Source: Prosthecobacter debontii (lineage in GTDB: Bacteria > Verrucomicrobiota > Verrucomicrobiia > Verrucomicrobiales > Akkermansiaceae). Taken from it: a DNA stretch of 12,313 bases. Below, piece by piece: positions 1 to 5,972 of this stretch. Numbering within the stretch: position 1 is the first letter of the stretch; every line of letters starts with the position of its first letter. The stretch lies in assembly GCA_945883455.1 (NCBI GenBank), contig CAMCXJ010000052.1:1-12313 (forward strand), in the 5' to 3' direction. The notes below the pieces were generated by a model that searched no databases, was not told where the DNA came from, and saw nothing but the letters and a program-made list of their open reading frames with translations. The position numbers and the translations under genes were made by a program.

Positions 1-631
1 TGGGCTTGATGCGGATGATCTTGCCGCGCAGGTCGTTGGTGTTTCCGGCGGAGCGCTGGGCGTCCCATTCCACTCGATTGTCGCGGTTGTCGATGGGCGC
101 GACGCCCGCGCTCTCGAAGGGGTTCGTGTTGTCGCCGATGGAAACGTAGAGCAGCCCGTCGGGGCCGAACTCCACGGAGCCGCCGAGGTGGCAGACCTTG
201 TTCTCGCGCTGGGTGGGGATTTCGAGCAGCTTGAGTTCGGAGGCGGGATCGATCTTGCCGTCCTTGAGCGTGAAGCGCGAGAGGCGGCACGCGACCACAT
301 CGGGCGCGCTGAAAAATAGGAACAGGCGCTGGTTTATCGCGAAATTCGGATCGAGCGCGATGCCGAGCAACCCGTCCTCGCGGCCGTAGTTGCTCTTCGG
401 ATCCGTGCCCCTCAACGCCTGCACGGCGATCTCCCCGATAACGAAAGTCCCGCCGGTGTTTGGATTGATCCGCACCATCCGGCCTTCCCGCTCCACCACG
501 TAGAAGTCACCGTCCGGAGCGATCGCGACCTCCATCGGATCGCGGAGGCCGGTGGCGAGGGTTTCCTTGATGAGCGGAGCCGCGCCTATGGCGGAAACCA
601 TGGCGAGGGTGAGGATAGGGAATGACTTCAT
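1..631 (-). CDS. Secreted glucose/sorbosone dehydrogenase-like (PQQ-type) beta-propeller protein, N-terminal part
   Basis: The gene starts at the ATG at 631-629 and stays open for 210 codons to the window edge, so the C-terminus is missing. Residues 1-18 (MKSFPILTLAMVSAIGAA) look like a Sec signal peptide, so the product is probably exported. The remainder has propeller-type motifs of the soluble aldose sugar dehydrogenase/GSDH family: DPMEVAIAPDG (31-41), a VVEREGRM strand (45-52), DGLLGIALDPNF (86-97), HLGGSVEFGPDGLLYVSIGD (148-167), and WDAQRSAGNTNDLRGKIIRI (189-208). Proteins with this last motif are common in Verrucomicrobia, Planctomycetes and Bacteroidetes, often as large multidomain enzymes with ThuA, PKD or cytochrome c domains; whether that holds here lies outside the window. 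Known relatives oxidise sugars with PQQ, but the PQQ and metal ligands cannot be judged from this fragment and the substrate is unknown. It lies 72 nt downstream of eutC on the same strand, so co-transcription is possible. No Shine-Dalgarno sequence is seen. M11 is an alternative start but would shorten the signal peptide. Confidence 0.85.
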   Translation of the reverse strand, partial: MKSFPILTLAMVSAIGAAPLIKETLATGLRDPMEVAIAPDGDFYVVEREGRMVRINPNTGGTFVIGEIAVQALRGTDPKSNYGREDGLLGIALDPNFAINQRLFLFFSAPDVVACRLSRFTLKDGKIDPASELKLLEIPTQRENKVCHLGGSVEFGPDGLLYVSIGDNTNPFESAGVAPIDNRDNRVEWDAQRSAGNTNDLRGKIIRIKP

Positions 632-650
632 CGGTGGGTAGTTTACAGCC

Positions 651-663
651 ATCGGTTTCCGAT
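651..663. other. Short dyad between eutC and the dehydrogenase gene
   Basis: ATCGG-TTT-CCGAT is a perfect 5-bp stem with a 3-nt loop inside the 72-nt gap between the eutC stop and the next start codon. No T-run follows it on the minus strand, so it does not look like an intrinsic terminator. It could be a weak mRNA structure or chance. Confidence 0.2.
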
Positions 664-703
664 CTTTCCAAGGGATTTGAAAGAACGGATTTTTCAAAAT
701 GCA

Positions 704-1501
704 TCAAGTGTCGGGCAAGCGGGATGTGGGTTCGCTGTCTTTCAGCTCCACGCCGCTCAGGCCGCTGTGGGCGGATTCCTTGAGAAGCCATTCGATTTTC
801 CGGGCCGCGAGGGCGGGTTCCAGGCCTTCCTTGCGGATGTTGGAAACGCAGTTCCGATCCGCATCGCTTTTGTCCGGGCCGGGGCTGTGGGTGAAATAGG
901 CACCGAGGCTGTCGGGGGCACCGAGACCGGGTCGCTCGCCGAGGAGCATGAGGGTGAAGCGGGCACCGAGGGCGGCGCCGATCTCGTCCTGCAGTTTCAC
1001 CCGCGCGAAGGGCACGATCATCACCGGACTGATGTGCCAGCCGCTGGCTTTGAGCGAAGCTAGGAGCGGAACCAACACCGCCGCCGCGTGGCGCACGGCG
1101 GCCACCGCGGACAGCCCGTCCGAAACGATGGGCACGAGATCCGGCAGCGCGGCTCCGACGTGTGAGGAAAGCAGTTCGCGTGAGCTTTCAGCGAGTGTCC
1201 GGCCATGATCGGGGCGTAGCAGGTAATCACGGCGATCCTGCGCGGCGCTCGCAAGATGGATGGTTTCCAGAGCCGCATTTTTAAGCAAATCATCCAGTTC
1301 AGCGACATCGAAATCTGTCATGACCGCATCGCGGGCGCGGGCATGAGAAAGTCGGAAATCCAGCAGCGAGGATGTCCGCTGGCTCCCGCCGCTGCGTCCG
1401 ATCGCGATGCGTGCCGTCGTGAAACGCCGCAGATACGCCCATGGATCGGGAGCCTCCGGGAGTAGCAGCTCCGCGGGTTGTTGGATCTCAAATCTTTCCA
1501 T
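704..1501 (-). CDS. eutC: Ethanolamine ammonia-lyase small subunit EutC
   Basis: This is the light subunit of adenosylcobalamin-dependent ethanolamine ammonia-lyase, which together with EutB converts ethanolamine to acetaldehyde and ammonia and contributes much of the B12-binding region. The 265-residue product is close to the usual family length (about 270-295). Family signatures run in order: ARIAIGRSGG (30-39), LDFRLSHARARDAV (47-60), LLRPDHGRTL (94-103), VSDGLSA (126-132), GERPGLGAPDSLGAY (188-202) and DRNCVSNIRKEGL (215-227). The start at 1501 lies inside the last codons of eutB in another frame, giving a 14-nt overlap, so translation is probably coupled to that of eutB. No ribosome binding site is seen. 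The tail after about residue 245 is hydrophilic and variable. The subunit call is secure from the motifs together with the adjacent eutB. Confidence 0.95.
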   Translation of the reverse strand: MERFEIQQPAELLLPEAPDPWAYLRRFTTARIAIGRSGGSQRTSSLLDFRLSHARARDAVMTDFDVAELDDLLKNAALETIHLASAAQDRRDYLLRPDHGRTLAESSRELLSSHVGAALPDLVPIVSDGLSAVAAVRHAAAVLVPLLASLKASGWHISPVMIVPFARVKLQDEIGAALGARFTLMLLGERPGLGAPDSLGAYFTHSPGPDKSDADRNCVSNIRKEGLEPALAARKIEWLLKESAHSGLSGVELKDSEPTSRLPDT

Positions 1502-2864
1502 GGGCTAACAGGGGGTTCTTGGGTTCCACCGGCAGCAAGCGGCCCTGCCCGGTGATGCGCATTTTCTCCAGCCATTCCGCGAACTCGGGTGCGGGCTTCA
1601 GGCCGAGAACCTGGCGCAGGTAGTGGCTGTCGTGGAAACTGGAGCTTTGGTAGCCGAGCATGATGTCATCGGAACCGGGAACCCCCATGATGAAATTGCA
1701 GCCCGCAACCCCCAGCAAAGTTAGCAGCGTGTCCATATCATCTTGATCTGCCTCGGCGTGGTTCGTGTAACAAACATCGCATCCCATCGGCAGCCCCAGC
1801 ATTTTTCCGCAAAAATGATCCTCAAGCCCGGCGCGGATGATCTGTTTGCCGTCGTAAAGATACTCCGGGCCGATGAAGCCGACCACTGTGTTCACGAGTA
1901 AGGGATCGAAAGCCCGCGCCACCGCATAGGCCCGCGCCTCGCAGGTCTGTTGGTCCAGTCCGTGGTTCGCATCGGCGGACAGGCATGATCCCTGGCCGGT
2001 CTCGAAATACATGACCTGTTTCCCCACCGTCCCGCGATCCAGGGAAAGGGCGGCGGCGCGGGCTTCGGCAAGGATTCCGAGGTTGATCCCGAACGTTTTG
2101 TTGGCGGCTTCGGTGCCGGTGATGGATTGGAAAACGAGATCGACCGGCGAGCCCATCTCTATGCAACGCAGCGCCGTGGTGACGTGGGCGAGGACGCAGG
2201 ATTGGGTGGGGATCTCGTATTTCCGGATCAGGTCGTCCATCAGGTGAAGCAGGCGATCCATCGCCGGAACGCTGTCGGTGGCGGGATTGATGCCGATGAC
2301 CGCATCGCCGCAACCGTACAACAAACCATCGAGCGTGGAGGCCGCGATGCCGTGGATGTCGTCCGTGGGATGGTTGGGCTGGAGCCTAACGGAAAGGCAT
2401 CCGGGCAGTCCGATTGTGGAGCGGAATGCGGTTACCACGCGGATTTTCGATGCCACCAGGACAAGATCCTGGTTACCCATGATCTTGCTCACCGCCGCGA
2501 CCATCTCCGGCGTCAGCCCGGCGCGGATGGCGGCGATCGTTTCCCCAGTGGTCTCGTAGTCCAAAAGCCAATTTCGGAACTCACCGACACTCAAGTCGGA
2601 AATGGAACGGAACGTGGATGCATCATGGGAGTCGAGAATCAACCGGGTGACTTCATCGTCCTCATAGGGGATTAATGGGTGGTTCAGGAAATCTTCCAGC
2701 GGAACCTCGGCCAGCAGGAACTGGGCGGCCACGCGCTCCTCCGCCGATGCGGCGGCGACACCCGCCAGGACGTCCCCGGATCGCAGCGGAGTGGCGCACG
2801 CCATCAACCGCCCGAGCGTCTCAAAATGATGGCTGCTGCGGCCCAGGGTAATGGAGTATGGCAT
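1488..2864 (-). CDS. eutB: Ethanolamine ammonia-lyase large subunit EutB
   Basis: This is the catalytic TIM-barrel subunit of B12-dependent ethanolamine ammonia-lyase. The 458-residue product matches the family's usual length (about 450-465). Residues known to bind substrate in the E. coli enzyme are present at essentially the same numbers: R160 and Q162 in SVRLQPNHP, N193 in GINPATDS, E288 in MYFETGQGS (E287 in E. coli) and D363 in GCDVCYTNHAEAD (D362 in E. coli). The N-terminal segment (LAGVAAASAEERVAAQ, 33-48) and the glycine-rich GVPGSDDIMLGYQSSSFHD (394-412) are also typical. The ATG at 2864 is the most upstream start, because an in-frame TAG lies just two codons before it. No B12 riboswitch is evident in the short 124-nt upstream gap, and no reactivase (EutA), microcompartment, permease or aldehyde dehydrogenase gene is visible. 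It is followed by eutC with a 14-nt overlap. Confidence 0.97.
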   Translation of the reverse strand: MPYSITLGRSSHHFETLGRLMACATPLRSGDVLAGVAAASAEERVAAQFLLAEVPLEDFLNHPLIPYEDDEVTRLILDSHDASTFRSISDLSVGEFRNWLLDYETTGETIAAIRAGLTPEMVAAVSKIMGNQDLVLVASKIRVVTAFRSTIGLPGCLSVRLQPNHPTDDIHGIAASTLDGLLYGCGDAVIGINPATDSVPAMDRLLHLMDDLIRKYEIPTQSCVLAHVTTALRCIEMGSPVDLVFQSITGTEAANKTFGINLGILAEARAAALSLDRGTVGKQVMYFETGQGSCLSADANHGLDQQTCEARAYAVARAFDPLLVNTVVGFIGPEYLYDGKQIIRAGLEDHFCGKMLGLPMGCDVCYTNHAEADQDDMDTLLTLLGVAGCNFIMGVPGSDDIMLGYQSSSFHDSHYLRQVLGLKPAPEFAEWLEKMRITGQGRLLPVEPKNPLLAHGKI

Positions 2865-2967
2865 GGACTATGGGCTTGTGGGAAAATGCGGAAATTACCC
2901 GGAAATGGCAAACGGGAAAGCGGGGGCGAGGAACCCTAGGCGTTTGGCTTGCATCGCGCGATCCCTC

Positions 2968-2990
2968 TTCATTCGCGTTCATTCGCGGTT
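2968..2990. repeat. Direct repeat of TTCATTCGCG overlapping the recJ stop codon
   Basis: Two perfect 10-nt copies (2968-2977 and 2978-2987) are followed by GTT. The array occupies the eutB-recJ gap and runs into the recJ stop codon (TAA read on the minus strand, 2991-2989). CCTCTTC occurs on both sides (2964-2970 and 2994-3000), which resembles a target-site duplication. The pattern resembles other short tandem arrays in this window (5786-5839, 5866-5956, 8005-8146). The remaining gap sequence up to 2864 shows no clear promoter or riboswitch. Confidence 0.65.
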
Positions 2991-4758
2991 AAGCCTCTTC
3001 CGCCGCCCGGATTTCCTGGATGATGATCTGTAGCGTGGTTTTGCCTTTAAAAGTGTTGCGGTCGATGGTGAAAGCGATGTCCCACGGCGGTTTGGGTAGC
3101 TCATGCTCGCCGCCGCCGAAGAACACAGCGTCCTGCTCGTGGTCGCCCTGGCGCAGCGCCAGGCGCAGGTGATTATTTTTCATGCGGAAAGGTGGGCGGC
3201 TCAGGCCAACCCCGCGCGCGACGAATACCGGCTGTGGGTTGCCGTTTCCGAAAGGCTGGAGCAGCTCGTAGCTCGCCAGGAAATCCAGGGAAAGCTGCGC
3301 GAAGGTGATCTCCGCGTCATAAGTCAGCCTCGGCAGCCGTTCCTCCTCGCTGCTGTTTTCCAACACGTATGCCGCGAAGTGTTTTCGGAAATCCGCCATG
3401 TTCTCCTCCCGGATCGAGAGGCCTGCTGCCATCGCGTGACCGCCGCCTGCGATGAGATCGCCGGAGCAGGCGCGGATTGCCTCGACGAGAGATATCCCGG
3501 GGATCGAGCGACCCGAGCCCTTTCCGATGCCGTTTTCATCGATCGCGATCACGAAGGTGGGTTTGTGATATTGCCGCATCAGCCGCGAGGCGACGATGCC
3601 GACCACCCCATGGTGCCAATCCCGCGAGCCGAGCACGATCACCGGATCATTTTCCATATCGAAACCGGCGGAAAGCTCGGCAGCCGCCTCCTTGCGGATT
3701 CGCGTCTCCACGTCCTGCCGCCTGCGGTTGTAGGTGTCGAGTTTCTGCGCCAACTCGACAGCGGTGGCGCGGCAATCGGTGTTCAGCGTGGCCAGTGCGT
3801 CCTCAGGGAAATCCATGCGCCCCGCGGCGTTGATCCGCGGCCCGATACGGAAGCCGACATCGCCCGCCGTCGGGTTTCTATTCAAGCCTGTGATCTCCTG
3901 CAACGCGCGCAGCCCTGAGTTTAATGTACTAGGCAACGCTTTTAGCCCGTGACGAACCAGTAGGCGATTTTCCTCCACCAACGGCACGATGTCGGAAATG
4001 GTGGCCACCGCCACGAGATCGAGCAGCCCCTTGAGATCGAGGCTGACGGGCCGCTCTTTCATCAACGCGTGACCGATCTTCCACACGACCCCCGCCGCGC
4101 AGAGGTAGGTGAAATCATCGCCGCACTTCGGGTTCACGATCGCCGCGCAATCCGGTCGGCTCCCCGGGTTCGGTTCGTGATGATCCGCGATGATCACATC
4201 GATCCCCCTTTCCCGCAGGTGAGCGACCTCGTCAGTGGAAACCGTCCCGCAATCCACCGAGATCAGTAGGTCGGGCTTTTCGCCCTCCGCGAGGCAGCGC
4301 TGGATGGCCGCGAAGCTCAGCCCGTAGCCCTCGGCGCCCCGGCGCGGCACGAACGCCCGAGGCTCCAGCCCGAAGGCGCGGAGGATTTTCGTCATCAGGG
4401 TGATCGAGGAAATCCCGTCCACATCGTAGTCGCCGAAGATGCAGACGCTCTCCTTTCGATCCGCCGCCTGAAGGATGCGCGTGACGGCGGCGCGCATGTC
4501 GGGCATCAGGAAAGGGTCGCTCAGATCCTTGAGCTTCGGGTGCAGGAAGGCCTCCAGCGCCTCGCCCTCCGGGATGCCCCGCTGACGCACGAGGTGGCGG
4601 AGGATTTCTGGGAAACCCTCATCCGCAGCGCGCCCGTTCGGTAAGAAGGGCTCGCCGCGCATCACCCATCGGAAAGCCGTCGCACGCATGAACGCGCGAA
4701 CATTGCCTCCCATCTCGACATCGGACAAGAGCGGATGTGGAAGCGTGGCGGAGTTCAA
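2989..4758 (-). CDS. recJ: Single-stranded-DNA-specific 5'-3' exonuclease RecJ
   Basis: RecJ degrades single-stranded DNA 5' to 3' in RecF-pathway recombination, mismatch repair and base excision repair. The DHH phosphoesterase motifs are complete: FGDYDVDGISS (108-118), SVDCG (167-171), ADHHEP (191-196) and ATISDIVPL (252-260). The DHHA1 part follows with SRDWHHGVVGIVASRL (378-393), GSGRS (414-418) and GGGHAMAAG (438-446). A C-terminal OB-fold region covers about 480-585 and contains LLQPFGNGNPQPVF. The length of 589 aa is normal. The start is uncertain. The longest reading begins with TTG at 4758, but in-frame ATGs occur at 4713 and 4689, and the latter (MRATAFRWVMRG) resembles how many RecJ proteins begin. 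None has a good Shine-Dalgarno sequence. The stop codon lies within the edge of a short tandem repeat. A short run of rare codons lies around residues 272-283. Confidence 0.95.
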   Translation of the reverse strand: MNSATLPHPLLSDVEMGGNVRAFMRATAFRWVMRGEPFLPNGRAADEGFPEILRHLVRQRGIPEGEALEAFLHPKLKDLSDPFLMPDMRAAVTRILQAADRKESVCIFGDYDVDGISSITLMTKILRAFGLEPRAFVPRRGAEGYGLSFAAIQRCLAEGEKPDLLISVDCGTVSTDEVAHLRERGIDVIIADHHEPNPGSRPDCAAIVNPKCGDDFTYLCAAGVVWKIGHALMKERPVSLDLKGLLDLVAVATISDIVPLVEENRLLVRHGLKALPSTLNSGLRALQEITGLNRNPTAGDVGFRIGPRINAAGRMDFPEDALATLNTDCRATAVELAQKLDTYNRRRQDVETRIRKEAAAELSAGFDMENDPVIVLGSRDWHHGVVGIVASRLMRQYHKPTFVIAIDENGIGKGSGRSIPGISLVEAIRACSGDLIAGGGHAMAAGLSIREENMADFRKHFAAYVLENSSEEERLPRLTYDAEITFAQLSLDFLASYELLQPFGNGNPQPVFVARGVGLSRPPFRMKNNHLRLALRQGDHEQDAVFFGGGEHELPKPPWDIAFTIDRNTFKGKTTLQIIIQEIRAAEEA

Positions 4759-4806
4759 CGATTTGCCCCAACCGACATGCGCGTCAAGTTAAGGGAATTC
4801 GCACCA

Positions 4807-4918
4807 CTGGGATCGCGGGTTTGCCACCCGCATGCCCATGGATAAGCGAAAGGACAAACCTCGAAGGTCTATCCTTTCTCCGATCATGGGCATGCGAGTT
4901 GCAAACTCGCGTTCCCAG
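4807..4918. repeat. REPIN-like inverted pair of REP palindromes forming a 112-nt hairpin
   Basis: Outer arms at 4807-4840 and 4885-4918 (34 nt each) are reverse complements at 30 of 34 positions. Inner arms at 4848-4861 and 4865-4878 match at 12 of 14 around a CGA loop, so the whole element can fold into one long hairpin. Each outer arm is itself palindromic: 4815-4831 is GCGGGT-TTGCC-ACCCGC, and 4894-4910 is GCGAGTT-GCA-AACTCGC. Read in the same sense, both copies are followed by ATGCCCATG. Two REP sequences in opposite orientation joined by a short linker is the architecture of a REPIN. It lies in the gap between the S1-domain gene and recJ, both on the minus strand, where it could also act as a terminator or an mRNA-stabilising structure. 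A third related palindrome lies at 12270-12286. Confidence 0.8.
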
Positions 4919-4936
4919 CGAAAGCCACGCCCTCAC

Positions 4937-5767
4937 CTAATTTAAACGAATCCCCGTCTCCGTCTGCGTCACTAGGCGCTTTTTCATCAGCGCTCCGAGG
5001 GTTTGTTTGAAGGTGCGTTTGGAGACGCCGAGTTCCTCGTAGATTTCGGCGGCGGGGGTTTTGTCGGTGAGGGGCCAAAAGCCGCCGCGGGCGACGAGCT
5101 CTCCCATGATCTGCTTTTCGAGATCATCGACGCGCTCGCGGCCGGGGGGGTGAAGGGTGAGGTCGATCTTGCCGTCGTTGCGGAGGGCGGCGACGTAGCC
5201 CTTGAGTTTCTCGCCTTGGGCGAGTTCCTGGAAGACCTCGTTGGAGAAGAGTAGGCCGGTGTGGGTGCCGTTGACGATGGCCTTGTAGCCCATCGGGGTT
5301 TTCCCATACACGGTGAGTTCCACTTCCTGACCTGATTCAAATGCGGCAAGTGCGAGGTCGATATGGCGAGCGATGCGGGTGGTGGCGACAAGGCGGCCGG
5401 TGGCGTCATCGACAAGGACTTTCACGAGGTAGCGTTTACCGACCTCCATCCGGGTTTTCTGCTCGCGGAAAGGGACGAGCAGATCCTTCGGCAGCCCCCA
5501 ATCGAGGAACGCGCCGACTTCCGTGAGGGCGGTGCAGCGGAGTTTCCCGAAATCCCCGGGCATGACACTCGGCTGCTTCAGCGTTGCGACGAGCCGATCC
5601 TCGGAGTCCCGGTAGAGGAAGACATCGATCTCCGCGCCAACGGCCCATTCCGTCGGCATCTCGCGGCGCGGCAGCAGGATCTCGCCGAGGTTCTGGGCGT
5701 CGAGGAAAAGGCCGACCGGCTTTTCCCGCAGGACGGTGAGGGATGCTCTGGTGCCGATGGTGATCAT
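4937..5767 (-). CDS. cvfB: S1-domain RNA-binding protein, CvfB/YitL family
   Basis: The 276-residue product matches the CvfB family (about 275-300 aa), whose members have tandem S1-like RNA-binding domains and a C-terminal winged helix, and affect RNA metabolism and virulence regulation in Firmicutes. Beta-rich S1-like segments cover about residues 1-62 (IGTRASLTV, GLFLDAQ, GEILLPRREMP), 70-135 (GAFLDWGLPKDLLVPF, VDDATGRLVATTRI) and 145-207 (GYKAIVNGTHTGLLFSNEVF, NDGKIDLTLHPPG). Residues 212-276 form the winged helix with EIYEELGVSKRTFKQTLGAL. I chose the ATG at 5767 because the conserved domain begins there. The frame stays open upstream to a TTG at 5893, but that extension would encode a low-complexity PLRDLRDLRDLR stretch made by a tandem DNA repeat. 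No Shine-Dalgarno sequence is seen. It lies between parC and recJ on the same strand. Its role in this organism is not known; the symbol follows the family name only. Confidence 0.87.
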   Translation of the reverse strand: MITIGTRASLTVLREKPVGLFLDAQNLGEILLPRREMPTEWAVGAEIDVFLYRDSEDRLVATLKQPSVMPGDFGKLRCTALTEVGAFLDWGLPKDLLVPFREQKTRMEVGKRYLVKVLVDDATGRLVATTRIARHIDLALAAFESGQEVELTVYGKTPMGYKAIVNGTHTGLLFSNEVFQELAQGEKLKGYVAALRNDGKIDLTLHPPGRERVDDLEKQIMGELVARGGFWPLTDKTPAAEIYEELGVSKRTFKQTLGALMKKRLVTQTETGIRLN

Positions 5768-5785
5768 AGAAAAAGAATTTTTCAA

Positions 5786-5839
5786 CGCGGAGCCGCGGAG
5801 GTCGCGGAGGTCGCGGAGGTCGCGGAGGGGACGCGGAGG
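5786..5839. repeat. CGCGGAGGT tandem array in the cvfB leader
   Basis: The heptamer CGCGGAG occurs at 5786, 5794, 5803, 5812, 5821 and 5832. The four copies from 5794 to 5821 are exactly 9 nt apart (CGCGGAGGT three times, then CGCGGAGGG), with 8- and 11-nt spacings at the ends. The array begins 19 nt upstream of the cvfB start codon and would lie in its mRNA leader as C-rich sequence (ACCTCCGCG repeats). Copy number at such arrays can vary by slippage. Confidence 0.85.
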
Positions 5840-5865
5840 AAGACTTGGGTCGTGGGAATAAGAAT

Positions 5866-5956
5866 GAACCGCCAAGGAAGAGAAGTTCGCCAAGAAAGAA
5901 TTAGGTTATGGGGTTTTGATTCTTTGCTTTTCTTACTTGGCGATCTTGGCGGTGAA
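5866..5956. repeat. Inverted-repeat element with CGCCAAG units, copy 1 (3' of parC)
   Basis: The left arm (5866-5894) holds CCGCCAAG and CGCCAAG with a degenerate nonamer between them. The right arm (5936-5956) is CTTGGCGATCTTGGCGGTGAA, i.e. two inverted units. An AT-rich spacer of about 40 nt separates them. The element begins 16 nt past the parC stop codon and could fold as a stem-loop in the parC 3' end. It is related to the longer, better-matched copy at 8005-8146 upstream of parC. Confidence 0.75.
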
Positions 5957-5972
5957 AACGATTGCCCAAACC

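Noticed and set aside
2865..2988. A possible cobalamin riboswitch upstream of eutB, expected for some B12-related genes.
   Set aside because: The gap is only 124 nt and no B12-box-like conserved sequence is seen.
5768..5893. An N-terminal extension of the S1-domain protein by 42 residues from a TTG start.
   Set aside because: It would encode a low-complexity stretch produced by the tandem DNA repeat, while the conserved domain begins right at the ATG at 5767. It is kept only as an alternative in the finding on the array.
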